A stretch of DNA of 64,000 nucleotides, from contig NZ_VORZ01000001.1 of the NCBI RefSeq assembly GCF_007997305.1, positions 1-64,000 on the forward strand. Direction: 5' to 3'. The position numbers were made by a program, and so were the translations under genes. This stretch comes from Psychrobacter frigidicola. Its GTDB lineage: Bacteria > Pseudomonadota > Gammaproteobacteria > Pseudomonadales > Moraxellaceae. The notes beneath the pieces were generated by a model. The model ran no database searches, had not been told where the DNA came from, and was given only the letters and a program-made list of their open reading frames with translations. Below are positions 30,201-38,310 of this stretch, piece by piece (the first letter of the stretch is position 1; every line of letters begins with the position of its first letter).

Positions 30201-30563
30201 GGATTCAGGTAAGGAGCTCATTGCCGCTTGTAATTTGTTCTGAACTTGTACTTGTGCGGTATCAGCATCCGTACCGTTCTCAAAGAAAAGCTGTACAGAG
30301 GCACTACCATTTGAAGCACTCGACGACTTCATGTACATCAAGCCATCAAGCCCCTTCATGCGCTGCTCAATAATCTGTACTACTGAGTTCTCGATAGTTT
30401 CAGCGTTAGCACCAGGGTAGCTTGCGCTGACCGAAATGGTTGGTGGCGCAATAGCTGGGTATTGCTCAATCGGTAAGTTGATGACCGATATTATCCCGAT
30501 GAGCATGACCAAAATAGCCATCACCCATGCAAAAATAGGGCGATCGATAAAAAAACGTGACAT
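27282..30563 (-). CDS. acrB: RND multidrug efflux transporter, HAE-1 family (AdeJ/AcrB/MexB type)
   Basis: The proton-driven inner-membrane pump, 1093 aa. It begins MSRFFIDRPIFAWVMAILVM, typical of AcrB-like proteins, and shows GLLVDDAIVVVENVERL in TM4 with the proton-relay Asp pair, FPEEDQG-type periplasmic loop (SFLPEEDQGIMF), and GLSAKNAILIIEFA in TM10 with the relay Lys. Twelve membrane helices and two large periplasmic loops are evident. It is longer than AdeJ or AcrB (about 1050) because of a hydrophilic C-terminal tail, residues about 1040-1093, rich in Asn, Asp, Pro and Thr. AGGGA lies before the ATG. Between adaptor and channel genes in one operon. Confidence 0.95.
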   Translation of the reverse strand: MSRFFIDRPIFAWVMAILVMLIGIISVINLPIEQYPAIAPPTISVSASYPGANAETIENSVVQIIEQRMKGLDGLMYMKSSSASNGSASVQLFFENGTDADTAQVQVQNKLQAAMSSLPESVQRQGVNVNKASEGFLAVFAFVSEDGSMDAADIGDYINSNVVDQLSRVEGVGQVQAFGAAYAMRIWLDPERLRSYNMVPSDVANAVRAQNAQVSAGQLGQAPADTDEQVINATVTIQSYLKTPDEFKNILLKTDTSGAQVRLGDVADVEIGSENYSTISLFNGKKAAGLAVSLAGGANALETRELVGDQVAELEANFPAGLKSVIPYDTTPFVRLSIEQVVKTLIEAIILVFIVMFIFLQNWRATIIPTLAVPVVLLGTFAVLYVAGFSINVLTMFAMVLSIGLLVDDAIVVVENVERLLEEDQHISIKDATIQSMKEISKIVVGIALILSAVFVPMAFFGGSTGVIYRQFAITLITSMVLSALVALIFTPALCVTLLKRSKSHEKGNSENQKGFFGWFNRSFTKASRSYENFVGKSFGHKWIYFIVYVVIIAIMAVVFLRIPGSFLPEEDQGIMFTAVQLPAGSTLNETQAVLDKVSDYYSGQEPDNVASAFTIAGFSFVGQGQNVGIAFVKLNDWADRKGAENTAQAVSDRAQGYFFTQINEATVFNIIPPAISGLGNSSGFDLMLQDTGNVGHEGLLEARNMLLGMAAQNDQVAGVRPNGQEDAPQLKVDINQEQAAAYGLSLANINSVISTAWGSSYINDFVDRGRIKRVFVQGEPSSRTNPTDIGKWYVRNDSNEMISFDAFSSSQWETGSPGLTRYNSLASMNIQGNAAEGLSTGEAMDAMESMVEQLPEGVGFEWTGLSLEEKKSGAQAPMLYAISILVVFLCLAALYESWSIPFSVLLVIPLGVLGAVLFTWFRGLSNDVYLQVGLLTVVGLSAKNAILIIEFARDHQEDEGYTLKEAVMLAARQRLRPIVMTSLAFGLGVVPLFIATGAGSGSQNAIGTSVVGGVVTATVLGIFFIPMFYIWVRSIFPYKGNDDNNKESSNGPNNPNDPDDTPSIPTDDTPTDDTSNPTPQSYQPVSFGDNIQ

Positions 30564-30598
30564 AGTATATCCCTAAGTCTTCCTAGCTTTGAATGGAA

Positions 30599-32002
30599 TT
30601 ATTTGGCGGCGGCTGGTGCCGATTTGTTGGCATTTTTGCCATCGGTAGACTTATCCATATTTTTTGCAGCTTGCTGTGGTGTTTTAGCAGCATTACCAGC
30701 AGGAGCACCTTGCTCAGAGGGTGGCGCATTTGGATCTTCCAAAGGCTTAGCAACCACCTCTTGTTCCGGCTTAACTTTTGCCCCACCGATAACCACGACT
30801 TTATCACCACTCTTCAGACCGTCAGTGACCACCCATTGTCCCTTATAAGTACCATTAATCTTCACTGGACGAACTTGGATTTTATTGTTCTCATCCACGA
30901 TATAAACTTGGGTTTCGCTTTTAGTTGAACGCATCACCGCACTTTGCGGCACTAACGCTGCATTAGTAATAACGCTTTGAGTGAGACGAGCAGAGACATA
31001 CATACCCGGTAGCAAAATATTGCTATTATTCGGGAAAACCGCGCGTAGTGTTACTGCACCAGTTGACTCATCAACTTTTGCTTCAGATAATGCAAGCTGG
31101 CCACGAACTGGATAGACAGAACCATCTTCTAACACCAGCTCAACACTATTCATCCCTGCTTGTGCTTTGCCTTCAGAGATTTGCTGACGCAATTTGAGCA
31201 GCTCAGATGAAGACTGACTGATATCGACATAAATGGGGTCTAAGCGCGAAATCGTAACCAACGGATTGGCTTGGCTGGCGCTGACGAGCGTACCTGCAGT
31301 CACGCTTGAGCGGTCACTACGACCTGAGATTGGTGACCGTACAATAGTACGGTTCAAATCTAAGGTGCTAGCATCAAGACCGGATTTAGCCGTTTGAATA
31401 CCCGCTTTTGCACTTTGAATACCCGCTTGTGTTTGACCAATAGCAGCATTAGCACTTTCGACCGCTGCTTGAGCAGTACGAACTTGCGTTACTGCTTGGT
31501 CATATTGTTGCTTAGAGATAGCATCAATCTCAACCAGACCATTTAGACGCTGTAAGTCGTTTTGTGCTTGTGCTAGTGAGGCTTGGCGACTCACTAGCTC
31601 AGCTTTAGAATTTGCATTATTGGCCACAGCTGTCTGATAGTTTGCTTCTGCTTGTTGAATAGCCGCTTGACCACTAGTAATTGAGGTGGCGTAGTTATCC
31701 GTATTGATACGATATAGAGGTTGGCCTTTTTTAACGCTACTGCCTTCTCGGAATAATACCTCGTCAATGATGCCATTTACTTGTGGACGCACGTCGGCGG
31801 TCTGATAAGCCGTTGTACGTCCAGAAAAAGTTTGTTCTTGGGGCACAGTACCAAAAGTAACGGTCTGGACGTTGACGACGGCAGGTGGCATCTGCTGCTG
31901 TGCGGCGTCCTCACCAGCGGCGTCCTCTTTTTTGTCACAGCCGACCAATACCGCTCCGGATAGTACAGCTGCTATTACAAGCGCTAGATAAGAGTGCTTC
32001 AT
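30599..32002 (-). CDS. acrA: RND efflux periplasmic adaptor (AdeI/AcrA/MexA type lipoprotein)
   Basis: The membrane-fusion lipoprotein linking pump and outer-membrane channel. The frame is open to 32077, but the ATG at 32002 has GAGGA 6 nt upstream and starts a proper lipoprotein signal, MKHSYLALVIAAVLSGAVLV, with lipobox VGC; this gives 467 aa. Lipoyl halves are ADVRPQVNGIIDEVLFREGS and NRTIVRSPISGRSDRSSV, flanking a coiled-coil hairpin. The C-terminus is Lys/Ala/Pro-rich and longer than in AcrA. First gene of the operon; no divergent TetR or MarR regulator gene lies next to it. Confidence 0.94.
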   Translation of the reverse strand: MKHSYLALVIAAVLSGAVLVGCDKKEDAAGEDAAQQQMPPAVVNVQTVTFGTVPQEQTFSGRTTAYQTADVRPQVNGIIDEVLFREGSSVKKGQPLYRINTDNYATSITSGQAAIQQAEANYQTAVANNANSKAELVSRQASLAQAQNDLQRLNGLVEIDAISKQQYDQAVTQVRTAQAAVESANAAIGQTQAGIQSAKAGIQTAKSGLDASTLDLNRTIVRSPISGRSDRSSVTAGTLVSASQANPLVTISRLDPIYVDISQSSSELLKLRQQISEGKAQAGMNSVELVLEDGSVYPVRGQLALSEAKVDESTGAVTLRAVFPNNSNILLPGMYVSARLTQSVITNAALVPQSAVMRSTKSETQVYIVDENNKIQVRPVKINGTYKGQWVVTDGLKSGDKVVVIGGAKVKPEQEVVAKPLEDPNAPPSEQGAPAGNAAKTPQQAAKNMDKSTDGKNANKSAPAAAK

Positions 32003-32566
32003 CAATGTCCTCGGCAATAATATATTATTAATACAATGTAAAAATTGTGGTGCATACAAATAACAGCATGCATTCATTGTTGCCTATAATTATAAATAGC
32101 TAGGCGCATAAAACTGGATTAACTGATTTAATTCAATCAGCTATTATAAACTATAGGGTCTACCCAACAGTCAAGCGTCAAAAAGCATGTTTTGAATTAC
32201 TTAACTCGGTGTTGGTGTCTCCCACGGCTATAAAACACTGATAATACAAGCGTTACACGAAAAAACGTACAGGAAACTATATGATAACTTATGAGTTAGA
32301 AGATTGTTAAATTTTGTTGTATAAGTTGATTTGAATAAAACTAGATAAGAAATGATGTATAAATATGGTAAAAAAATGAGTCGCACAGAAAACGATTGTT
32401 TTAGCAATCCTTAAATATGGACTTTCATTTTATTATATTTATAAATAATGATTTAAGAACCACTTTCATTCTAAATGATATTTTAATGGTTCTATTTTCC
32501 ATAAAGTTGTTTTTTTCATTAACTTGACATTGTAATCGTTTACAATGTCAAACAGTATCACTTATA
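32003..32566. other. Non-coding region between ispB and the RND operon
   Basis: About 560 AT-rich bases. Both flanking genes are on the minus strand, so this holds the ispB 3' end and the efflux promoter. On the minus strand TTGACT (32174-32169) and TATAAT (32148-32143) are seen but with 20 bp between them, so I do not call a promoter. A perfect palindrome close to ispB is listed separately. No small gene seen. Confidence 0.5.
32524..32551. promoter_or_regulatory. Perfect 12-bp inverted repeat, LacI/GalR-type operator-like
   Basis: TTGACATTGTAA (32524-32535) and TTACAATGTCAA (32540-32551) are exact inverse complements around TCGT. The core TGTAATCGTTTACA fits the TGTAAnCGnTTACA pattern of GalR-type operators. 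It lies 15 nt after the ispB stop and about 520 nt before the efflux operon start. There is no T tract on either side, so it is not a standard terminator. Regulator and target are unknown. Confidence 0.6.
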
Positions 32567-33616
32567 TTATACCAAACGTGCGCTAGCAAGCTCAGTCAAC
32601 TGATATAACCCTTGACGATAGCAGTTATCGGGTAAGGTACTTAATGCTTGCTGGGCAAGCTTGGTTTCATCCAAAGCGCGCTGTTTACAATAATCTAATG
32701 AGCCTGAACCGCGTACTAGCTCGATCAATTGATCAGCATCGGGTGTTTTACCCGTTTGTACCGCAATACGCAGTTGTTTATAACCCTCTGGATTACTTGT
32801 TTCTAATAGCTCAAGAGCTTTAATAGTGGGTAGAGTAGGTTTACCTTCAGCAAGATCATCACCTAGGTTCTTGCCCATCAGTTCACTATCGCCACTATAA
32901 TCAAGCACATCGTCAATAATCTGAAAGGCATTACCGAAGTGCTGACCAAAATCTGCTAATGCTGGTAAATGTTGGTTTTGACCTTGCAAAATAGCTGCAC
33001 CTTGAGTCGCCATCATAAACAACCGTGAAGTCTTGCCATCAATAATGCGCAAATAGTCATTTTCAGTGGCTTCAGGATTGTGCTGATGCTGTAGTTGCAG
33101 TACTTCACCTTCGGCAATATCACAAGTGCCATCCGAGAATAACTGTAGCAATGGCAAACTTTGAAAACCCACTAACAAGTTAAAAGCGCGTGCAATAAGA
33201 TAATCACCGACCAATACGGCAGTGGCATTATCCCAAGTGGCATTAGCAGTAGGTTTACCACGGCGCTGATTAGATTCGTCAATCACATCATCATGTACTA
33301 AAGTTGCCGTATGCAACATCTCAGTAATGGCTGCCAAATGCATCGATTGCTCAGAGGGATTGTCATTGAACATCCGTGAGCATAACAGAGTAATCAGCGG
33401 GCGCATGCGTTTGCCACCCGCATTAATCACATGCTGGGACACGCTCATTACGAGCTGAACCTTCGAATCGAGACTACCAAAAACCTGCCTATCCATAATT
33501 TTAAAATCGTCAGCAACGATACTTTGGATATCAGCATAGCTTGGCGTGGATAACGTTAGAGCAGACTTATTAGATAAGTCATTAGATGAGGCGTTGGATA
33601 AAGAAGTGCTGGTCAT
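32567..33616 (-). CDS. ispB: Octaprenyl diphosphate synthase
   Basis: A trans-polyprenyl synthase of 349 aa making the isoprenoid side chain of ubiquinone. Both Asp-rich motifs are present: DDVID (109-113, first DDxxD) and DDVLD (235-239, second). GGKRMRPLITLL and GDYLIARAF are usual for the family. The N-terminal 25 residues are Ser/Asn/Thr-rich and add to the usual length of about 320. Chain length (eight or nine units) cannot be read from the sequence. Divergent from rplU-rpmA, as in E. coli. Confidence 0.95.
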   Translation of the reverse strand: MTSTSLSNASSNDLSNKSALTLSTPSYADIQSIVADDFKIMDRQVFGSLDSKVQLVMSVSQHVINAGGKRMRPLITLLCSRMFNDNPSEQSMHLAAITEMLHTATLVHDDVIDESNQRRGKPTANATWDNATAVLVGDYLIARAFNLLVGFQSLPLLQLFSDGTCDIAEGEVLQLQHQHNPEATENDYLRIIDGKTSRLFMMATQGAAILQGQNQHLPALADFGQHFGNAFQIIDDVLDYSGDSELMGKNLGDDLAEGKPTLPTIKALELLETSNPEGYKQLRIAVQTGKTPDADQLIELVRGSGSLDYCKQRALDETKLAQQALSTLPDNCYRQGLYQLTELASARLV

Positions 33617-34099
33617 AATAAATAGTCATATTGATTAGAGTAAAAGGAATATGCGTATAGTGGCAAGTAACATTAGCGTTAATATAGCCATCAATGTGCT
33701 TATAATAGCATAGCTGATATCCCAAATTGAGAGTTAAGTGTGATAGAAAATATACTTAAGACCGCGAGCATTAGTCGCTCAAATAGTTATTCCAATTTCA
33801 ATAAAAATACTGCTTTAAGAAAAAACTGTAAGTAACTGATAATGTAAGTTATAATAAACGCGGCTTGACAGCTACGTATAACTACTGGGTTATGAGAGCT
33901 AATAATTTTGCCTTTAATATGTGTTGTTTAATAGCTACTATAGGCTTCATGTCTTTGGCCTCATAACTGTAGTTGTTATTGTCACAGTCGCAAGAATACC
34001 ACTTTTCAAAAACAGGACAAGCGGCTTGCTTTTATAGGTAAAAAGCCGTAAAATCTTGCCTTTAATTTTTCCCTGTCGTGTTCGTTGACGAAGCGTTGG
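33617..34099. other. Intergenic region between ispB and rplU
   Basis: A divergent region of about 480 nt holding the ispB and rplU promoters. AT-rich; I see no gene. A convincing promoter is visible only for rplU, listed separately. Confidence 0.5.
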
Positions 34100-34105
34100 T
34101 ATAAT
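34097..34105 (+). promoter_or_regulatory. Extended -10 promoter of rplU-rpmA
   Basis: TGGTATAAT at 34097-34105 is an extended -10 element (TGnTATAAT). It lies 37 nt before the rplU start, implying a short leader of about 30 nt. The TTGACG at 34085-34090 is too close (9 bp) to act as its -35. Confidence 0.65.
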
Positions 34106-34141
34106 ACTAGCCACGGCACACGGGTTAAACGGAGTTATACA

Positions 34142-34453
34142 ATGTACGCAGTAATTAAAACTGGTGGTAAACAGCACCGTGTAGTCGTTGATGAATTACT
34201 CAAAGTCGAATTGCTTAAAACAGAAGTAGGCGAAACGATTAAATTTGATGACGTATTGATGGTTGTTGACGGCGAAACCGTTAAAATCGGTCAGCCAATC
34301 GTTGATGGCGCAAGCGTAGAAGTTGAAGTGGTTGAACATGGTCGCGGCGATAAAATCCGTATCATCAAGCACAACCGTCGTAAGCATTATCACAAAGAGC
34401 AAGGTCACCGCCAATGGTATACCTTGTTAAAAATCAAAGCGATTAATGCTTAA
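34142..34453 (+). CDS. rplU: 50S ribosomal protein L21
   Basis: 103 aa, exactly the usual L21 length. It begins [14 protein letters not shown] and ends in the RNA-binding block [18 protein letters not shown] followed by TLLKIKAI. The frame is open from 34085, but 34142 is the conserved L21 start and follows GGAG. First gene of the rplU-rpmA operon; bL21 binds 23S rRNA. Confidence 0.98.
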   Translation: MYAVIKTGGKQHRVVVDELLKVELLKTEVGETIKFDDVLMVVDGETVKIGQPIVDGASVEVEVVEHGRGDKIRIIKHNRRKHYHKEQGHRQWYTLLKIKAINA

Positions 34454-34550
34454 CTAGTTATCAATTTATATTGACTAATGACTAGTTATGTACTAAAAGC
34501 TCAAGATACATCGCAATTGCGATAAGTCACATTAACAAGGAGATTTTCTC

Positions 34551-34808
34551 ATGGCACATAAAAAAGCTGCCGGTTCGACTCGTAACGGTCGTGATTCAAA
34601 CCCAAAAATGCTCGGCGTAAAAATCTTTGGCGGTCAAGCCATTGTTGCCGGTAACATCATCGTCCGCCAACGTGGTACAGAGTTCCACGCTGGCGCAGGT
34701 GTTGGCATGGGTCGTGACCATACTTTATTTGCACTAAATGATGGTGTGGTAAAGTTTGCGACTAAAGGTAAACTTAATCGTCGCTACGTAATGGTTGAAG
34801 AAGCATAG
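34551..34808 (+). CDS. rpmA: 50S ribosomal protein L27
   Basis: 85 aa, the standard L27 length. It starts [20 protein letters not shown]; the N-terminal tail of L27 reaches the peptidyl transferase centre. [20 protein letters not shown] is the conserved core. AAGGAGA lies 9 nt upstream. 97 nt after rplU, with a strong terminator following. Confidence 0.98.
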   Translation: MAHKKAAGSTRNGRDSNPKMLGVKIFGGQAIVAGNIIVRQRGTEFHAGAGVGMGRDHTLFALNDGVVKFATKGKLNRRYVMVEEA

Positions 34809-34879
34809 ATATTGCTGCGTGACCAACTTATGGCATAATAAGTTTATTTAACGGCCACTAAGAATGGTTCACATAGTAC

Positions 34880-34916
34880 AAAAACCTCTATTGCTAATCG
34901 GCAGTAGGGGTTTTTT
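34880..34916 (+). terminator. rplU-rpmA terminator
   Basis: A 15-bp stem with two G-U pairs (34880-34894 with 34901-34915), loop TAATCG, ending in TTTTTT. 71 nt after the rpmA stop. Confidence 0.9.
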
Positions 34917-35227
34917 ATGCTTGTATATTCATAGCAATATAATAGCTTGAAGAGATACACATGTAAGATCATTGAATAGAAACTGTTGTAGTTCTTACTA
35001 ATTGAGCTGTGTAACTGCGACCGTTACAAGCGCGTATGGCAGGCGTAGTATTGATTGCAATTCATGACTAGGCGCGTAATAAAAAAGCTGGCACACTGTG
35101 GGCATTGCTTAACAGAGTTGGCTACGGGCTAATGAGTTAAGCATTAATTAACTAAAAAAACTTTAAGAAATTGTTTTATTGTATTTATTTTCAAGCTATT
35201 TTATTTTTTATTATGAGAGGGTTCACT
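34917..35227. other. Non-coding region between rpmA and lolA
   Basis: About 310 nt with no gene seen. It should contain the lolA promoter. GAGAGGG at 35215-35221 is the lolA ribosome binding site. Confidence 0.5.
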
Positions 35228-35929
35228 ATGACTTTATTTGCTAAGAAAACTATGGAGCAAACCATAACTATGAAACAAAAAGTGTTAAGCGGTGCTTTGA
35301 CTGGTATATTGATGACCACACTTGGCATTGCAGCGCCTATGGTTGTATTGACGCAAACAGCGCAAGCGGCGCCCGCAACTAATATAGTAGCCGCTCAACG
35401 TTTAAATAAACTGTTAACTACTACTAAGAGTATGACTGCAAACTTTACCCAAACAACGAAAGGTGCCAGTAGTGGTACGTTCAAAGGATCGATGAGCGTT
35501 CAGCGTCCGAATAATTTTCGCTGGGAAACTAAATCTCCATCAGAGCAATTGATTGTCGCTAATGGTAGCTCAATGTGGATTTATGATAAAGATTTAGAGC
35601 AAGCAACCAAACAAAGTGTAGATAGCCAAGTGGGTAACACACCGGCACTGTTGTTATCAGGCGACCCGAGCAAAATTGATAAAAACTTTAAGGTTACTCA
35701 GCCCTATGCAACTAAGAACTACTATGTACTCTATCCTAAGTCAAGCAATGCCAGTTTTAAAAACCTCTCACTGAGTTTTAGTGGTGGCAAGCCGGTCATG
35801 ATGGTACTTAATGACAACTTAGGTCAAACTACCTCTATCAATTTTAGTGGCATTAAGCTGAATCCTACTATTAACAGCAACCAATTTAAATTTACACCGC
35901 CAAAAGGTGTAGATGTCATTAATCAATAA
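35228..35929 (+). CDS. lolA: Outer-membrane lipoprotein carrier protein LolA
   Basis: The periplasmic chaperone that takes lipoproteins from LolCDE to the outer membrane, 233 aa from the ATG at 35228. That start follows GAGAGGG; upstream in-frame starts (to 35171) are not well supported. A long n-region precedes the signal core, with cleavage likely after TAQA near residue 47. The mature part shows the LolA pattern: LNKLLTTTKSMTANFTQTTKG, GSMSVQRPNNFRWETKSPSEQLIVANGSSMW, WIYDKDLEQATKQ, ALLLSGDP. The hydrophobic half-barrel is expected from the family. It is followed by a strong terminator. Confidence 0.94.
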   Translation: MTLFAKKTMEQTITMKQKVLSGALTGILMTTLGIAAPMVVLTQTAQAAPATNIVAAQRLNKLLTTTKSMTANFTQTTKGASSGTFKGSMSVQRPNNFRWETKSPSEQLIVANGSSMWIYDKDLEQATKQSVDSQVGNTPALLLSGDPSKIDKNFKVTQPYATKNYYVLYPKSSNASFKNLSLSFSGGKPVMMVLNDNLGQTTSINFSGIKLNPTINSNQFKFTPPKGVDVINQ

Positions 35930-35989
35930 CGGTTGAGCAGATTTATTGATATTATAATTCTTTTAAATATAAGTGAACTATATATATGA

Positions 35990-36022
35990 GGGCAAGCCGA
36001 GATATCGGCTTGCCCTTTTTTT
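35990..36022 (+). terminator. lolA terminator
   Basis: A perfect 11-bp stem (35990-36000 with 36005-36015), loop GATA, followed by seven T. 61 nt after the lolA stop. Confidence 0.95.
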
Positions 36023-36767
36023 ATTTTAAAATAATAGGTGATGAGTAGGTCTTACAACTATTTATAATAGGTGGGCAGAGTGATAGGTTGCATTTAACCA
36101 TATTTGGTTTACAATATGCGCTCGTTTACGCTTGCATTATAAGCGATTGCCGCTAATTATTGCTTTAAATATTTGGCACAGTGTCTGTCTGACCCCTAGT
36201 TTTTAATGATGTTTTTGCAGGTGATAAAGTCAGCTACTACTATAATCTGTAGCACAGTTTTTGCTTAAAATGTATTTTTTACAGTCTATAAAATGACTTT
36301 GCAATATAGCTAACAACTGGCTTTTAACCTTTGATGCGCGTATAGTAAGTAACCAGTTTATGCCAGTTATCATGACATTATTGGCCACGTGTAACGAATT
36401 ATTAAATGATTAAGTATAATATTGATTTAATAACTTGGTTTTTCGTTGTTAGAAGATAAGTTTGATGACCAGCCTTTATCTAAGCGACTTTCATTTCATA
36501 CTGATCACGTCTTTTAAGACATTTAGTTTAGCTTTTCTATGCTTTGTAGCTAGAGAAGCGCATACTGTATTAGTAACGTCTTGCGTTTAGATAGTTCTAT
36601 GGTTAGCGTCGTCTTATACTGTCGTCAATAATCTTGATAATGGGTCATTATCAACACACATACCTGTGGTTTAGTCTGCGTTAGATAAGCCGTTATGCTA
36701 TCCCATCGTAATTGGCGATAGCAGGCGATGCTTGTGACACTCGATTAGGTGAGGAGCACGTACCATC
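36023..36767. other. Long non-coding region upstream of nuoA
   Basis: About 745 nt with no gene on either strand. It must contain the nuo promoter or promoters; I could not pick a convincing -35/-10 pair. One perfect palindrome (36634-36654) is listed separately. GAGGAG about 13 nt before 36768 is a somewhat distant ribosome binding site for nuoA. Confidence 0.5.
36634..36654. promoter_or_regulatory. Perfect 9-bp inverted repeat upstream of nuoA, Fur-box-like arms
   Basis: TTGATAATG and CATTATCAA are exact inverse complements around GGT. The arms contain GATAAT and ATTATC as in the Fur consensus, but the centre is two bases shorter than the canonical 19-bp box. It sits 113 nt before the nuoA start. 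Operator role is an inference. Confidence 0.5.
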
Positions 36768-37397
36768 ATGTCTGCCTTTAATTGGTCAGCAGTTGCCTTT
36801 ATTCTAGCTGCAATCGGTCTGGTTGTATTTATGCTGACCGTTCCACGCTTGCTTGGCGGACGCTCTCAGGGTTTACAAAAAGAAGAAGTGTTCGAAGCTG
36901 GTGTTGTCGGAGCAGGCAACGCCCGTATTCGTTTGTCTGCGAAATTTTATTTGGTCGCAATCTTTTTTGTCATTTTCGATTTAGAAGCCCTGTATTTATT
37001 TGCTTACGCGGTTTCAGTTCGAGAAACTGGTTGGGCAGGCTTTATTGCTGCCGCTACTTTCATTATTGACTTATTGATTGGTCTGGTCTATGCCTTAAGC
37101 TTAGGTGCTCTAAACTGGGCCCCTGCGGATAAGCTGCGCAAAAAAGTACGTCTTTATGCGACACCTGCCGGCTTTAATCTAGCGGATATTACAAAGTTTG
37201 ATGGTGTTAACGAGCTGATGGTGGATCCTACCGGCAAAATACCGGCGCAGTCCTCAGGTCAGATTAACGTCTCAAACAATATTGAGGCCAACCGTCTGCA
37301 TCTACAAGGTATTGATCATATTAATACTACGGGTAATATTACCTCTGTGGATTTTGCAGCGTCTGCGCAAAATAAAAATATCGAGCTTAACCGCTAG
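36768..37397 (+). CDS. nuoA: NADH-quinone oxidoreductase subunit A
   Basis: A membrane subunit of complex I, 209 aa. Three helices are seen: about 6-26, 60-84 and 92-113. KEEVFEAGVVGAGNARIRLSAKFY and IFDLEALYLFA are the conserved loop and TM2. After NWAPADKLRKK (about residue 126) the chain goes on for some 83 hydrophilic residues rich in Asn, Ile and Ala; E. coli NuoA (147 aa) has only about 22 there. First gene of the operon. Confidence 0.95.
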   Translation: MSAFNWSAVAFILAAIGLVVFMLTVPRLLGGRSQGLQKEEVFEAGVVGAGNARIRLSAKFYLVAIFFVIFDLEALYLFAYAVSVRETGWAGFIAAATFIIDLLIGLVYALSLGALNWAPADKLRKKVRLYATPAGFNLADITKFDGVNELMVDPTGKIPAQSSGQINVSNNIEANRLHLQGIDHINTTGNITSVDFAASAQNKNIELNR

Positions 37398-37506
37398 TAA
37401 GTTTAGTAAAAATTAAACATGGTACGAACAAACAAAATATTCGCACGATAACTGGTAGTTATAATATTATATTGCCACACTGCGCTTCATTTAAAGGTTG
37501 TATGTC

Positions 37507-38175
37507 ATGAAATACACATTAACAAAAGCCAACCCTGATGCAGAGACTTATCCTGCACAGACTCGTCAAACGGTTAATGATCCGCTTGAAGATGAGGTTA
37601 ACAAAAACGTTTTTATGGGTCGTCTAGAAGACATGGTCCATTCAACGGCTAACTGGGGGCGTAAGAACTCTTTATGGCCATTTAACTTTGGTACGTCTTG
37701 CTGTTATGTTGAATATGCCACTACTTTGACCGCAGTTCACGATTTGTCACGCTTTGGGGCAGAGGTTATTCGTGCCTCGCCACGTCAGGCAGATGTAATG
37801 ATTGTCGCCGGAACCTGCTTTATTAAGATGGCACCAGTTATTCAGCGTTTATACGAGCAAATGTTAGAACCTAAATGGGTGATATCTATGGGCTCATGTG
37901 CCAATTCTGGTGGTATGTATGACATCTATTCAGTAGTACAAGGCGTAGATAAAATTATTCCTGTCGATGTGTATGTACCTGGCTGTCCACCGCGTCCAGA
38001 AGCTCTGATTCAAGGCTTGATGCTATTACAAGAGTCAATCACTAAAGAGCGTCGCCCGCTTGGTATTCATGTTGATGATAAAGGTATTTATCAGCCGCAA
38101 ATGACGCCGGAGCGTGACCGTAAACAGGCAGATCGTATCGCAGTGAAAAACTTGCGTAGCCCAGACAGCATATAG
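37507..38175 (+). CDS. nuoB: NADH-quinone oxidoreductase subunit B
   Basis: The peripheral-arm subunit that holds cluster N2, the last electron donor to quinone. The ATG at 37507 follows AAAGG and gives 222 aa; a TTG nine bases earlier is less likely. Cluster ligands are seen in [10 protein letters not shown] (tandem Cys pair), [10 protein letters not shown] and [11 protein letters not shown]. Spacing to nuoA is 109 nt and to nuoCD 135 nt, wider than in the rest of the operon. Confidence 0.97.
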   Translation: MKYTLTKANPDAETYPAQTRQTVNDPLEDEVNKNVFMGRLEDMVHSTANWGRKNSLWPFNFGTSCCYVEYATTLTAVHDLSRFGAEVIRASPRQADVMIVAGTCFIKMAPVIQRLYEQMLEPKWVISMGSCANSGGMYDIYSVVQGVDKIIPVDVYVPGCPPRPEALIQGLMLLQESITKERRPLGIHVDDKGIYQPQMTPERDRKQADRIAVKNLRSPDSI

Positions 38176-38310
38176 TTTACTGGTTTTAGCCTGAGGGTTA
38201 ATCATTCTACCAGCTCGTAAATTGATCGTTAACATTTTATGCGCTTATCACAGTCCAGTTATAATTAATTATGATGAGTTAGTTATAATTAATGAAGGAA
38301 GACATCATTC

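Noticed and set aside
34085..34105. TTGACG as the -35 of the rplU promoter
   Set aside because: Only 9 bp from TATAAT, too short; the extended -10 alone explains the site better.
33947..34177. A 76-codon open frame on the minus strand over the rplU start
   Set aside because: It overlaps the L21 start and promoter, has no ribosome binding site and no protein-like composition.
36782..37069. A second frame of 95 codons inside nuoA
   Set aside because: A shadow of nuoA in another frame; the NuoA frame has clear family motifs.
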